Of a stretch of DNA of 64,000 nucleotides, positions 23,586 through 33,381 are shown in pieces (the first letter of the stretch is position 1; every line of letters starts with the position of its first letter). The stretch is from NCBI GenBank assembly GCA_902791215.1, contig CADAUZ010000009.1, forward strand, positions 24,897 to 88,896, read 5' to 3'. The position numbers were made by a program, and so were the translations under genes. The notes under the pieces were generated by a model that saw only the letters and a list, made by a program, of their open reading frames with translations, ran no database searches and had not been told where the DNA came from. Origin of the DNA: Oscillospiraceae bacterium (GTDB lineage: Bacteria > Bacillota > Clostridia > Oscillospirales > Oscillospiraceae).

Positions 23586-26558
23586 ATGAAAAAAGTCAAA
23601 GATTCTATCCGGGCGAAGGAACTGATCACGGTGCTCATCATCGTGCTGCTCTTTTTCCTGTTCCGCTCGGCGCTCTCCTATGTCTTTACCAGGGCCGGCG
23701 AGGCGCGGGAGGAGGAAATGCTGGCGCTCAAGATGGACACCATGCTGAATGTCGTGGCCGATGTCAACGCGAGACGCAAGGCGGCGGACGAGGGCATCAT
23801 TGCCAACCGGCAGGCGGGCGTGCGCATGATGACCGGTCTCCTGCGGGAATTTGTCACCGCGGACGGCTATGACGGCCCGCGCGCGTTTGCCGACGGCTTC
23901 GTGGCCGAGCTCCGGGACGGGCACGTGATCCTGCCGCAGGAGTACGGGTGGCTGGCCGACGGTCTCAGCCGGGCGCAGATCGAGGAGAGCGCCGAAAACG
24001 GCACCATGCTGCGCTGCACGGCGGCAGACGGCGAGGACTTGGCGTCCGAGCGCTGCTATCTGTTCTTCGGCGAGATCGCGCAGGACCTCTTCTACGCCGA
24101 CATCCTGCCCGAGAGCAGGTACAACGATTACATGGAGCGCAGCACCCGGAGCGTCAGCAAAGCGCTGGAGACCTCCGACAACGCCTTCGGCGCGCTCACC
24201 CTGGTGCTGCGGGAGCAGGACGGGGAGACGGAGCTTTTAAGGCACTACGGCGCGGAGGCGGCGTATGAGGCGCTGTCCTCGTCGGGCCTGATGCCGGAGC
24301 TTGTCCGCGGCGAAATGCCCGCCGTCACGCTCGACGGCAAGGAATACAGCTGCGCCCGTACCGGATTTGATACGGATGAGAGCGGCGAGTCCCCGCTGCT
24401 TTTCGTGCAGCTGATCCCGAAGGACTCGCTGCGGGAGGAGAGCGACACCCGCGTGCTGCTGCTGGGGTTTGTCATGGTGATCATCCTGGCATCGGTCACG
24501 GTCTATACGATCGCCGCGCAGCGGGCCTCTGCAGAGCAGGAGCTCGACGAGGAGCTCAAGGCCCGCTACAGCCCGAAGCGGCTTCGCAGCCGGATGCTGA
24601 ACACGGGCGCTGTCAGCGTCGTGCTGATCTTTGCCGTCGTGGTGCTGGCGGAGGCGGTGGGCCTGATGTACACCGAGCTTCGCAACGGGCGGGATGTCCT
24701 GAACCTGTTTTCCAGGCAGCTCGAGCGCAGCACCGAGGAGGAGTACAGGCAGATCCGGCGGGAAGAGGAGATGTGGATCGTTTCCCGCGGGGAGAAGCTT
24801 GCGGCGCTTTTGACCGAGTACCCTGCGCTGAATACCCGGCAGAAGCTCCGCGAAAGCTGCGGGGCGCTCGATGTCGAAACGATCACGCTCTTCGATACCG
24901 GAGGGCGGCAGCTCCTGTGCAGCGGCGCATATCCCGGCGCCCGGCTGTATGACGCGCAGTATCCCGCGCTCTACGATTTCAGGCGTCTTCTGTACGGAGA
25001 AAAGAGTATCGTGCATGAGGCGGCGCTCGATCCCATCACCGGCCTTGAGCGTCAGCAGATCGGCGTGGCGATGCCCGCATCCGACGAAGACGGCCTCCAC
25101 GGCGTGCTGCTCATGACCCTCCTGCCGGAGAGGACAGCCCGGACAGCCCGGGCCATTGAGGCCGGGGACGTCCGCTCGTTCAATTCGGCAAGCGGGACCA
25201 TCTGCTTTGCGGCAGATGCGGCAAGCGGTGAGATCGTGTATGCCGGCGATCCGGACATGATCGGCAAGCGTATCCGGGAATACGGCGTGCCGGAGGACAG
25301 TCTGCGCGACGGCTTCATGGACTTTGCCGAGATCGCGGGCACCGGATGCCTCATGATGACGAGCCGCGTCGGCGACAGGGTATACTACTACGCCGCCGAG
25401 ACGAGCGCGGTCTTCGGACGCATCGTCAAAACCGGCGTCGTTGTCGCGCTGATCTTCGCCGCGGCGCTCGTGCTGCTGCAGACGATACTCCTGCGGGGGT
25501 ACAGCGAAGAGAACTATAAGGAATGGGAACGGCTCCGGGCGGAGGAGCAGGAACGCCTTCGGCAGTACGCCAAAAAGCTGGACGGCGACGCGGAGCGGGA
25601 AGCAAAGAAAAAGAACATCCTGAATAAGCTCCTGGACCTGATAGACTGGGATCATAAGAGCGCCGGGGCCAAGGCCGGGGTCATTCTCCGCGTCGGCCTG
25701 ATCATCCTCATCCCGTGCGTGCTGGGGATCCTGAACGGGAAACTGCTGCCGAACGAGCGCTGCGGCACCATGTTCGGCTTCTTCATGGGCGGCGGCTGGA
25801 AGCGGGGCCTGAACCTGTTCAGCCTCTGCGCCATTATGCTGCTTGCCGGCATCGCGTATCTTGTCAACGTGCTGTGCAGCCTGCTGCTGAAGCTGATCGG
25901 CGGCATCGTCTCCGAGCGCGGTGAAACCGTGCTGCGCCTCCTGTACAGCTGCGTGCGCTATGTCACGGTCATCGGGGGCCTGTACTTCGCCCTTGAGTAC
26001 CTCGGCTTCTCGGCGGGCACGATCGTGGCCTCCCTCGGCATCGTGTCCCTGGCGATCTCCCTGGGCGCGCAGGACCTCATCAAGGACATCCTCGCGGGCC
26101 TTGCCATTGTCTTCGACGGGAGCTTTCACATCGGCGATGTCGTACAGATCGGCGACAAGGAGGGTGTCGTGCGGGAGATCGGCGTGCGCGCCACAACGCT
26201 TACGGTGGACGGCAACAACACCTTGTATGTGAATAACAGCGAGATCAGCAGCGTGCTCAACAAATCCAAGGAGCTGTCTGCACTGGATATTAAGCTGCGC
26301 GTCCCGGCGAGCGAATCGCTGCTGCGGCTGGAGGAGCTTCTGGAGCGCGAGCTGCCGAAAATCGGGGCCGGAAACGGCAAAATCATGGAAGGGCCGTACC
26401 TGCTCGGCGTGACGAGCCTGTCCGGCGACTTGCGCAAATCCGTGATGACGCTGACTATCGAGGCCATGATCAACCAAAAGGACGAGGACGAGGTCACAAG
26501 CTATCTCTACCGCGAGCTGCGCCTCCTGTTCGAGCGGGAGGACATCGAGCTGCTGTAA
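23586..26558 (+). CDS. MscS-family channel with two large extracellular sensor-like domains
   Basis: This 990-residue membrane protein has TM1 at about 13-32, an outside region 33-285, TM2 and TM3 at about 289-310 and 342-363, and a second outside region 364-605. TM4 at about 618-636 is followed by a charged helix 640-690, further membrane helices from 700, and the MscS pore and beta domain at about 790-985. The pore helix reads GTIVASLGIVSLAISLGAQD, followed by IKDILAGLAIVFDG and IGDVVQIGDKEGVVREIG. The two outside regions resemble paired Cache-type sensors by layout, not by a motif I can prove. Long MscS proteins with added domains exist, but this arrangement looks receptor-like: the channel may be gated by a ligand as well as tension. 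Confidence 0.85.
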   Translation: MKKVKDSIRAKELITVLIIVLLFFLFRSALSYVFTRAGEAREEEMLALKMDTMLNVVADVNARRKAADEGIIANRQAGVRMMTGLLREFVTADGYDGPRAFADGFVAELRDGHVILPQEYGWLADGLSRAQIEESAENGTMLRCTAADGEDLASERCYLFFGEIAQDLFYADILPESRYNDYMERSTRSVSKALETSDNAFGALTLVLREQDGETELLRHYGAEAAYEALSSSGLMPELVRGEMPAVTLDGKEYSCARTGFDTDESGESPLLFVQLIPKDSLREESDTRVLLLGFVMVIILASVTVYTIAAQRASAEQELDEELKARYSPKRLRSRMLNTGAVSVVLIFAVVVLAEAVGLMYTELRNGRDVLNLFSRQLERSTEEEYRQIRREEEMWIVSRGEKLAALLTEYPALNTRQKLRESCGALDVETITLFDTGGRQLLCSGAYPGARLYDAQYPALYDFRRLLYGEKSIVHEAALDPITGLERQQIGVAMPASDEDGLHGVLLMTLLPERTARTARAIEAGDVRSFNSASGTICFAADAASGEIVYAGDPDMIGKRIREYGVPEDSLRDGFMDFAEIAGTGCLMMTSRVGDRVYYYAAETSAVFGRIVKTGVVVALIFAAALVLLQTILLRGYSEENYKEWERLRAEEQERLRQYAKKLDGDAEREAKKKNILNKLLDLIDWDHKSAGAKAGVILRVGLIILIPCVLGILNGKLLPNERCGTMFGFFMGGGWKRGLNLFSLCAIMLLAGIAYLVNVLCSLLLKLIGGIVSERGETVLRLLYSCVRYVTVIGGLYFALEYLGFSAGTIVASLGIVSLAISLGAQDLIKDILAGLAIVFDGSFHIGDVVQIGDKEGVVREIGVRATTLTVDGNNTLYVNNSEISSVLNKSKELSALDIKLRVPASESLLRLEELLERELPKIGAGNGKIMEGPYLLGVTSLSGDLRKSVMTLTIEAMINQKDEDEVTSYLYRELRLLFEREDIELL

Positions 26559-26580
26559 TCTCCATAAACGCAAGAAGGGG

Positions 26581-26700
26581 TTGTGAAAAAGTCCCTTTAT
26601 AAAGAACACAGTAATATCAACACCGTGGGAGCCGACGCGGCCCAGGCCGGCCTCTCTTGCCCCTTTGGGGCAATTCACCTTCCCCTCGGCGGCCCGGCAG
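26581..26700. repeat. Dispersed repeat family C, copy 2
   Basis: It shares GTGAAAAA, AATATCAACACCG, GGCCCAGGCCGGCCTCTCTT and GGCAATTCACCTTCC with the block at 12695-12813, partly inverted. The rest of the 313-base gap to 26871 holds a short palindromic CCGGCGAA/TTCGCCGG segment and no gene. Confidence 0.75.
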
Positions 26701-26871
26701 AAACATCCTGAATAGTGCACTGATCCCCGGCGAACACGTAAAATGGTACGTTTTCGCCGGGGATCATATATCAGTCTGCATTGTACCGCGCGGGCCGCAG
26801 GGGGCGTCGGCCCCTACAACGGTAGCCGGTCTTTTTTTAACAGCCCCCATTTTATCAGATCATTCCGCGCG

Positions 26872-28272
26872 TCAGCTCAGCGTGATGCCGCCGAAGATGC
26901 TCATGCCGAGGATCGTGATGATCGCAAACGGGGCAATGTAGCGGATGATGACGGCGTAGGTCTTCTTCACCCCAAAGCGCACGCCGTTCTGTTCGATCTC
27001 CGCGATGGCGCTCTCGGGCTTCCAGACCCAGCCCGCAAAGAGGCAGCAGCCCAGGGCGCAGAAGGGGATCATGAGCCTGTCGGTCAGGTACTCCATCGCG
27101 TCGCAGAAGGCGGGGAAGCTGACGCCGCCCGCCGCGTCGATCCAGAAGCCCTTGAGCGGATAGGCCGCCTGGGAGCAGGTGTAGAGGCAGCCGATGAGGA
27201 ACATCACCGTGCACACGCCGACGGTGGTGGCCGTGCGCTTCCAGTTAAAATGCTCGGTCAGGAAGGCGACGATGCTCTCAATCAGGGAGATGCAGGAGGT
27301 CAGCGCCGCAAACAGCAGCAGCAGGTAAAACAGCACGCCGAAGAGCCTGCCGCCCGGCATCTGCTCGAAAACGCCCGCGAGCGACACGAACGCAAAGCCG
27401 CCGCCCTTGCCGACGTGGTCGGCGCCGAGGGTGGCAAACACCGCGGGCACGATGATAAAGCCCGCGAGGATCGCGACCAGGGTGTCCATCGTGCAGATGA
27501 GCACCGTGTTTTTATGCAGGTTCTCCGTGCGGGGGAGGTAGGAGCCGTAGGTAATGAGGATCGCCATGCCGATGGAGAGGGAATAGAACGCCTGGCCCAG
27601 GGCGGAGAGCACGGTGGTGAAATTGACCTTGCTCCAGTCGAAGGAGAGCATGTACTTAAGGCCTTCCTCCGCGCCGGGCAGCGTCACCGCGCGCACCAGC
27701 AGAATGACGAGGATCACGAACAGGGCGGGCATGCCGATCTTGTTGAACTTCTCGATGCCGCCCTCAACGCCGCGGATGATGACGACGGCGTTGCAGAGCA
27801 TGAAGAGCGCCGCAAACAGGATCGCGACCCACGGAAAATGCGTCGTCTCGTCAGCAGCTAAACCGAGCGTCGCGTAGAAGTAGCCCAGGGGATCGCCGTA
27901 GACCTCGGGCGCTTCAACCGCGTAGCTGTATACATAGCGCAGCACCCAGCCGCCCACATGGGAGTAGTAGCAGGTGATGATGAACGCGCCCAGCACGCCG
28001 ACCCAGCCGACCCAGCTCCAGCCCTTGCGGCCGAGCTTGTGGAAGCAGCCGACGACGTTTGCCTGGCTGGCGCGGCCCATGGAGAGCTCGGTGAGCATGA
28101 GCGGCACGCCGAAGAAAATGACCATGCACAGGTAGATCAGCACAAAGGTCCCGCCGCCGCCCTCATAGGCCCTGCCCGGAAACTTCCAGATGTTGCCGAG
28201 GCCGATGGCGGAGCCTGCGGCCGCGAGGATGAACCCCAGCTTGCTGCCCCACTGTGCGCGTGAATTGTCCAT
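26872..28272 (-). CDS. Neurotransmitter:sodium symporter (NSS/SNF) family transporter
   Basis: This 466-residue protein has about eleven to twelve membrane segments and the NSS signature at its start: QWGSKLGFILAAAGSAIGLG, then NIWKFPGRAYEGGGGTF. LGQAFYSLSIGMAILITYGSY and CISLIESIVAFL are the central sodium and substrate regions. Bacterial relatives (LeuT, TnaT, MhsT) import amino acids with sodium; the substrate cannot be told. ATG at 28272 is preferred, with AAAGGAG eleven bases upstream; the open frame runs 29 codons further back without a site. It stands alone between repeat-filled gaps. Confidence 0.93.
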   Translation of the reverse strand: MDNSRAQWGSKLGFILAAAGSAIGLGNIWKFPGRAYEGGGGTFVLIYLCMVIFFGVPLMLTELSMGRASQANVVGCFHKLGRKGWSWVGWVGVLGAFIITCYYSHVGGWVLRYVYSYAVEAPEVYGDPLGYFYATLGLAADETTHFPWVAILFAALFMLCNAVVIIRGVEGGIEKFNKIGMPALFVILVILLVRAVTLPGAEEGLKYMLSFDWSKVNFTTVLSALGQAFYSLSIGMAILITYGSYLPRTENLHKNTVLICTMDTLVAILAGFIIVPAVFATLGADHVGKGGGFAFVSLAGVFEQMPGGRLFGVLFYLLLLFAALTSCISLIESIVAFLTEHFNWKRTATTVGVCTVMFLIGCLYTCSQAAYPLKGFWIDAAGGVSFPAFCDAMEYLTDRLMIPFCALGCCLFAGWVWKPESAIAEIEQNGVRFGVKKTYAVIIRYIAPFAIITILGMSIFGGITLS

Positions 28273-28318
28273 AATACGATGTACTCCTTTGCAGAAAATG
28301 CAGATTATTTTATATGCG

Positions 28319-28513
28319 TATCGGCTTAACTCAGTAAGAACCGGCTTCCGGTCTGTCATTGCGAACCAGTGACCGATGTCACTGGTGTGGCAATCCGTAC
28401 TCCCAGCGGCCAGTTAAGATTTCTGAGTGTTTCAATGCCTCCGGCGGGCGGATTGCCACGACCAGTTTGAGAACTGGTCTCGCAATGACGGGATTAGCTG
28501 AGTTAAGCCGATA
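28319..28513. mobile_element. MITE-like element, repeat family B copy 2
   Basis: TATCGGCTTAACTCAG at 28319-28334 and its exact complement at 28498-28513 bound a 195-base segment. It contains TCATTGCGAACCAG, CCCAGCGGCCAGTTAAGATT and TCGCAATGACGG, all shared with the copy at 21865. No coding sequence is seen inside. Confidence 0.8.
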
Positions 28514-28584
28514 TCAACTTTATTTTATATATTATAGGAATGTAAAGGAACTGTCAAGGAAGAAAAAACGGACGGGCACATGGA

Positions 28585-29094
28585 TCAGTGCCCGTCCGCT
28601 GCGGTCTGTTTGTCCCGCCGCAGCGACACCAGCGCCGCGATCGCCGACACCGCGTCCACCGCGCAGGAGACGAAATCGAGAACAAAGGCGTCGTAAACGG
28701 CCCAGAGGAGAAGGTTTACGATGAGGTTCCACTTGATGGCCCGGGTGCGCTTTGCGTACAGACAGCCCACCGTATAGACCGCCGTGGTCACAATGGGCAG
28801 AAGCCCCACCGCGCCCCGGTTGTTGGCATAGAGCCCGAGGCCCGCCACCGCCGCCACAAACACGGCGCAAAGCCGCGGCGTGAAGCGCTCATACGCGATC
28901 AGCAGGTTTCGCAGCGCGCACAGGGCAAAGGTGGTCACGCCGCTTAAAGACGCAAAGAACACGTTGGCCGCGGCCATCACCGCGCACTGGGCCGCCTGGT
29001 AGAGATAGATGCGCTTTCTATCCCGGCTCCACGCGCTTAAAAACGTGAAGCAGGCCGCGGCAAAGGCCAGAACGTTTCCAATCAGTACCGACAC
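28585..29094 (-). CDS. YgjV-like inner membrane protein
   Basis: The 169-residue protein has about six short hydrophobic segments. It reads like the YgjV family (GNVLAFAAACFTFLSAWSRD, LCALRNLLIAYE, IKWNLIVNLLLWAVYD). The function of the family is not known. The GTG start overlaps the stop of the Na/Pi transporter gene by one base (TAGTG), so the two are co-translated and co-transcribed. A link to phosphate or ion balance is only suggested by this. Confidence 0.75.
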   Translation of the reverse strand: MSVLIGNVLAFAAACFTFLSAWSRDRKRIYLYQAAQCAVMAAANVFFASLSGVTTFALCALRNLLIAYERFTPRLCAVFVAAVAGLGLYANNRGAVGLLPIVTTAVYTVGCLYAKRTRAIKWNLIVNLLLWAVYDAFVLDFVSCAVDAVSAIAALVSLRRDKQTAADGH

Positions 29095-30851
29095 TAAATT
29101 TTGTATTTTTCCGCGTACTGGTTGTAGAGCGTGTCGAAGTTGTGGGAGCGCAGCTCCTTGAGGTTGATGACGTAGTCGTGGGTCTCAAACTCGTCCTTCT
29201 GCAGCTCGATCATCGCCACCGCGATGTTGGAGCAGTGGTCCGCCACACGCTCGAAGTTTGTCAGCAGATCGTTGAACACAAAGCCGATCTGCAGCGAACA
29301 TGTGCCCGCCTGCAGGCGCTCGATGTGCCGCATCTTCAGCTCGTCGCACAGCACGTCCACGTGTTCCTCCAGCGGCTCGACCTTGTAGGCCTTGCTGATA
29401 TCGTCCTCCAGGAAGGCCGCGAAGGAGAGATCCAGGATCTCGTTGACGGCCCCGGTGAGCACGGCCATCTCATGGTCGCCGCTTTCGGAGAAGGTGATCT
29501 TCTTTTCAAACTTCTCCTGCGCCACCTGGCGGATGTTCATGGCGTGGTCGCTGATACGCTCAAAATCGCTGAGCGTGTGCAGGTACTCGGTCACGCGCTC
29601 GTTTTCCTCGGGGCTGAGTTCCGAGCCGTTGAGCTTCATGAGGTAGGTGCCGATCTTGTCCTCGTAGCGGTCCACCAGATCCTCGTCCTGCTCCACCTTG
29701 GCGGCGAGGGCGTCGTTGTAATCGTACAGGAGCATCATCGCGTCGGCCATGTTCTCTCGTGCCTTGCGGGCCATGGAGTTGATGGTCATGCGGCTCTGCT
29801 CCACGGCGAGGGCCGGGTGCCTGAGAAAGCGCTCGTCGAGGCGGTCAAAGTCGGCGTTGGCCTCGCGCTCCCGGGGGCTCTCCTTGATGAGGGCATTGAG
29901 AAGCTTTTCGATCGAACCCATGAAGGGCATCAGCACGACGGCGCAGATCACGCGGAAGATGGTGTTGACGGCGGCGATGCTCACCGGGGTCATGACCATG
30001 CTCTTGAGCGCAAAGCCGAAGATGGCGTCGGAGATGTACCAGACGGCGGCGCAGAAAATGGCGCCCAGGGTCTGCATCACCAGATACGACCAGGCGGTGC
30101 GGCGGCCCGGGGTGCGCGCGCCGAGGGCCGAGAGCAGTACCGGCACCGCAGCGCCGATGCTGATGCCGAGGATGAGGGGGAAGGCTTCGACGAAGCGGAT
30201 GGCCCCGGTCACGGACAGAGCCTGCAGAATACCGACGGCGGCGGAGGCGCTCTGCAGCACGGCGGTGAAGGCCGCGCCCACGAGGATGCCTAAAAGGGGA
30301 TTGGAGAAGGCGGTCATGAAGCGGATGAAGGCGGGACTGTCCTTGAGGGGGGCCACCGCGCCGCTCATGGCCTGCATGCCGAACATCAAAACCGCAAAGC
30401 CCAGCAGGATGTCGCCCACATGGCGGCGGCCCTGCTTTTTGGAGAACATGCGCAGGATGATGCCGATGACCGCCACGATGGCGCTGATGGAGGAGGTGGA
30501 CAGCAGCGACACGAGCCCGCCGCTGCCCTGCACATAGGAAAGGCAGATAATCCAGCCGGTGATGCTGGTGCCGACGATGGCGCCCATAATGACACTCATG
30601 GCCTGGCGCACCTTCATCATGCCGGAGTTGACAAAGCCGACCACCATGACGGAGGTGGCAGAGGAGGACTGGATGATCGCGGTGACGCCCGCGCCGAGCA
30701 GCAGCCCGCGCAGGGGTGTACTGGAGAGCTTATACAGCAGCAGCTCGAGTTTGCTGCCCGCGACCTTCTTGAGTCCCTCGCCCATCAGCGACATGCCGAA
30801 CAGAAACAGCGCGACCCCGCCGAAGAGCGTGATAACGTTTGATATACCCAT
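29094..30851 (-). CDS. Na+/phosphate cotransporter family protein with PhoU-like tail
   Basis: Of 585 residues the first 320 contain the duplicated NptA-type core: GVALFLFGMSLMGEGLK, TAIIQSSSATSVMVVGFVNS and the second-repeat equivalent TAVLQSASAAVGILQAL. QSSS and QSAS are the sodium/phosphate binding repeats. From about residue 345 a PhoU-like helical domain follows (LEQ-, DLVDRYEDKIGTYL and FERISDHAMNI, FERVADHCSNIA). Such proteins import or export phosphate with sodium and are often controlled through the PhoU part. A histidine phosphatase that could supply phosphate is encoded 6 kb away, without operon linkage. Confidence 0.93.
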   Translation of the reverse strand: MGISNVITLFGGVALFLFGMSLMGEGLKKVAGSKLELLLYKLSSTPLRGLLLGAGVTAIIQSSSATSVMVVGFVNSGMMKVRQAMSVIMGAIVGTSITGWIICLSYVQGSGGLVSLLSTSSISAIVAVIGIILRMFSKKQGRRHVGDILLGFAVLMFGMQAMSGAVAPLKDSPAFIRFMTAFSNPLLGILVGAAFTAVLQSASAAVGILQALSVTGAIRFVEAFPLILGISIGAAVPVLLSALGARTPGRRTAWSYLVMQTLGAIFCAAVWYISDAIFGFALKSMVMTPVSIAAVNTIFRVICAVVLMPFMGSIEKLLNALIKESPREREANADFDRLDERFLRHPALAVEQSRMTINSMARKARENMADAMMLLYDYNDALAAKVEQDEDLVDRYEDKIGTYLMKLNGSELSPEENERVTEYLHTLSDFERISDHAMNIRQVAQEKFEKKITFSESGDHEMAVLTGAVNEILDLSFAAFLEDDISKAYKVEPLEEHVDVLCDELKMRHIERLQAGTCSLQIGFVFNDLLTNFERVADHCSNIAVAMIELQKDEFETHDYVINLKELRSHNFDTLYNQYAEKYKI

Positions 30852-30973
30852 AGATTTCTCCCAATGTTGCTTTAATAAATATACAACTATATTTTATCAT
30901 GTCCCGGGAAATACGGTCAATGCGCATTTCCCCGAAAAATACCCTCCCCGGGGAGCGGGAAGGGCATACATTT

Positions 30974-31732
30974 TTATATATTGAACAAGCGGCGGCCGTT
31001 TTCCATGGCTTTCTGTGCGACTTCTTCACAGGATAGACCCCGGACCTCGGCGATCTTTTCGACCACGTAGGGGAGGTTTCGCGAGTCGTTGCGCTTTCCC
31101 CGGCGGGGCACCGGGCTCAGGTACGGGCTGTCGGTCTCGATAAGCAGGCGGTCGAGGGGGCAGATCTCCAGAACCTCGATGGCTTTGCGGGCGTTTTTGT
31201 AGGTGATGGGCCCGTCAAAGCCCAGATACCAGCCGCGCTTCAATAACTCCTGCGCCATCTCCTTAGAGCCGGAATAGCAGTGGAACACGCCCCGGATGTC
31301 GCCATAGCGCCGCACGATGTCCAGACAGTCCCCGTGCGCCTCGCGGTCGTGGATAATGACGGGCTTATCGTTGCGCAGTGCAAGCTCGAGCTGCGCGACA
31401 AACAGCGCCTTCTGCTCTTCTTTATGCGTGTCGTCCCAGTAATAGTCCAGGCCGATCTCTCCGACGGCGACGCATTTGTCGTGTTTACACAACGCCTCGA
31501 TCTTCGCAAGGTCGCCTTCATGCATTCCTTGCAGCTCCTCCGGATGGATACCGACGGCGGCGTAGACATGGGGGTATTGTTCCGCCAGCGCGACGGCCTT
31601 CTCGCTGCTCATTACATCGCAGCCGGGGTCTACGACCAGCGTTACCCCTTCCTCCGGCAGGGCGGACAGCAGCGCGTCCCGGTCGGGATCGAAGGCCTCG
31701 TCGTCATAGTGGGCATGGGTATCGAAATACAT
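30974..31732 (-). CDS. TatD-family metal-dependent hydrolase
   Basis: This 252-residue TIM-barrel enzyme has the metal ligands of TatD: FDTHAHYDDEAF, VGEIGLDYYWD, KPVIIHDREAHGD, FHCYSGS and LLIETDSPYLSP. TatD proteins are 3'-5' exonucleases involved in DNA repair and RNA quality control. The start at 31732 follows GGAGG by seven bases; eight extra codons upstream are unlikely. The gene is monocistronic here. Confidence 0.94.
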   Translation of the reverse strand: MYFDTHAHYDDEAFDPDRDALLSALPEEGVTLVVDPGCDVMSSEKAVALAEQYPHVYAAVGIHPEELQGMHEGDLAKIEALCKHDKCVAVGEIGLDYYWDDTHKEEQKALFVAQLELALRNDKPVIIHDREAHGDCLDIVRRYGDIRGVFHCYSGSKEMAQELLKRGWYLGFDGPITYKNARKAIEVLEICPLDRLLIETDSPYLSPVPRRGKRNDSRNLPYVVEKIAEVRGLSCEEVAQKAMENGRRLFNI

Positions 31733-31794
31733 GGCGTTCCCTCCTTTATCGCGCACATTTTACAATGAGTCCGGCACTTTTGCAAGCATTTTGC

Positions 31795-31823
31795 TTGACG
31801 GCGCGGGCGGGAGCGTGTAGAAT
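31795..31823 (+). promoter_or_regulatory. Promoter of the NAGPA-like gene
   Basis: TTGACG, 17 bases and TAGAAT lie 34 bases before the ATG at 31858. Confidence 0.8.
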
Positions 31824-31857
31824 AAAGTGCTAAACAAATTCTTAACAGGAGGCCGTT

Positions 31858-33378
31858 ATGGCGGTCAGAAAGAAAAAACGCATTTCCGTCTTTGCGATCC
31901 TGCTTTTGCTGGTGCTGATCCTGGTTGCGCTGGCGCTTGCGATCCTCCGCCCGAAGGGGGACCCCGCGCGGGCCCTGCAGGCCGCGCTGGACGCCGCCCG
32001 CCCGGCGCGGGACATGACGCTCACCGGCATCGACGCCGAGATCGCGGACGCTTACGACCGCTGCCTGCGCGTGGAGGCCGACGGGCCTTTCACCCAGAGC
32101 TTCCGCACCGCCTCCGGCACGGTTGCGCGCACGGAGCTGGACGTTGCCCGGCTCACGGCGGGGCTTTCGGAGGAACTCCAGACCGCCCTGGCGGAAAAGG
32201 TCGCGGCGGCAAAACGCAGCTCGGACCTCTACACCGCCGACGGCGCGGTGCTGCCGGAGCTCTACGACGAGCTCTACAACGCCGCCATGCGCGCGCGTCT
32301 TGCCTGCGCGGAGGACTGCTGCCGCACAGAGCGTCTGCCTGTGACGCTGCAGTATGGAAAGGGCGGGTGGAAGACGGATGTCTCCGCTCTCATGCCGCAG
32401 ACCGTCCTTCCGAGCCGCCCCGGCTACACGGAGGCCGCGGCTGCCCTTACGGTGATCCCGGTCCACTACAGCCTCGGCCCTCACGAGCCGAGCCCGCTAC
32501 CGAATCCCGCCTGCTTCGGCCAGAGCGAGGATCCGCAGGAGGTCATGCAGATGCTCGCCACCTCCACCGCCCAGCGGCTCATTAACGGGCAGAAGCTGGA
32601 CTTTGACCCCGAGCGCGACATGCTGGGCCGCCCGATCCGCTGGTATCTGGACGAGACGCTTCTCGCCGTCGTGTGGCAGCAGGACGAGCACGGGGCCATC
32701 GGCACCTTCGCCGAGGTCTTCATCGCCGACGAAAGCCAATTAAGGCGTAAGCTTGCCGACGACGAGTTCGGCAGCTACCAGCTCTACACCGCAAGCGAGA
32801 TGGCCGCGCAGACGAACGCCGTCGTGGCGGGCAGCGGGGACTATTACAACAACGGCCGCGGGGATGTGGGCCTGTTCGTCTACGACGGACAGCTCATGCG
32901 CTGCGGGCTTCACAGCGGGCAGAGCTGTCTCTTTGACGGCAACGGCGACATGCTCTTCACCTACGAGGATACCTTCCCCGACGAGGAGAGCGCCCAGCGC
33001 TTCATTGACGAAAACCACGTCCGCTTCTCCCTCAACTGGGGCCCGGTGCTTATCGACCACGGCGAGGACGTGACGCCCTATGACTACCCCTTCGGCGAGG
33101 TGCGCGACACCTACGCCCGCTGCGCCGTCGGCCAGCTCGGCACAAGGCACTATCTCATGATGACCATCAACAGCGAGTCCCCCGACCACAATGTCTATGT
33201 GACGGTGCGGCAGGCGGCGGACTCCATGATCGCCCACAACTGCTATAACGCCTACACCCTCGACGGCGGCCAGACCGCCAGCATCCTCATCGGCGGCGAG
33301 CTTATAAACCCCGTCCAGTTCGGCGAGGAACGCCCGGTCAGCGACATTTACTATTTTGCCACGGCCGTGCCGAATTAA
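31858..33378 (+). CDS. Membrane-anchored phosphodiester glycosidase (NAGPA)-like protein
   Basis: This 506-residue protein has a short basic N-terminus, one membrane helix (about 9-29; ISVFAILLLLVLILVALALA) and a long extracytoplasmic part. The C-terminal 230 residues show the NAGPA/DUF2233 pattern: NAVVAGSGDYYNNGRGDVG, LFVYDGQLMRCG and near the end AYTLDGGQTASILIGGELIN. The family includes the enzyme that uncovers mannose-6-phosphate in animals and bacterial proteins linked to exopolysaccharide and teichoic acid turnover. Residues 30-260 are not recognised. The neighbouring O-antigen-ligase-like gene supports a cell-surface glycan role, which remains inference. Confidence 0.75.
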   Translation: MAVRKKKRISVFAILLLLVLILVALALAILRPKGDPARALQAALDAARPARDMTLTGIDAEIADAYDRCLRVEADGPFTQSFRTASGTVARTELDVARLTAGLSEELQTALAEKVAAAKRSSDLYTADGAVLPELYDELYNAAMRARLACAEDCCRTERLPVTLQYGKGGWKTDVSALMPQTVLPSRPGYTEAAAALTVIPVHYSLGPHEPSPLPNPACFGQSEDPQEVMQMLATSTAQRLINGQKLDFDPERDMLGRPIRWYLDETLLAVVWQQDEHGAIGTFAEVFIADESQLRRKLADDEFGSYQLYTASEMAAQTNAVVAGSGDYYNNGRGDVGLFVYDGQLMRCGLHSGQSCLFDGNGDMLFTYEDTFPDEESAQRFIDENHVRFSLNWGPVLIDHGEDVTPYDYPFGEVRDTYARCAVGQLGTRHYLMMTINSESPDHNVYVTVRQAADSMIAHNCYNAYTLDGGQTASILIGGELINPVQFGEERPVSDIYYFATAVPN

Positions 33379-33381
33379 TTG

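Noticed and set aside
24237..26720. 827-codon minus-strand frame opposite the MscS-like gene
   Set aside because: GC-rich codon bias keeps the antisense frame open. The product is His/Gln/Arg-rich without domains.
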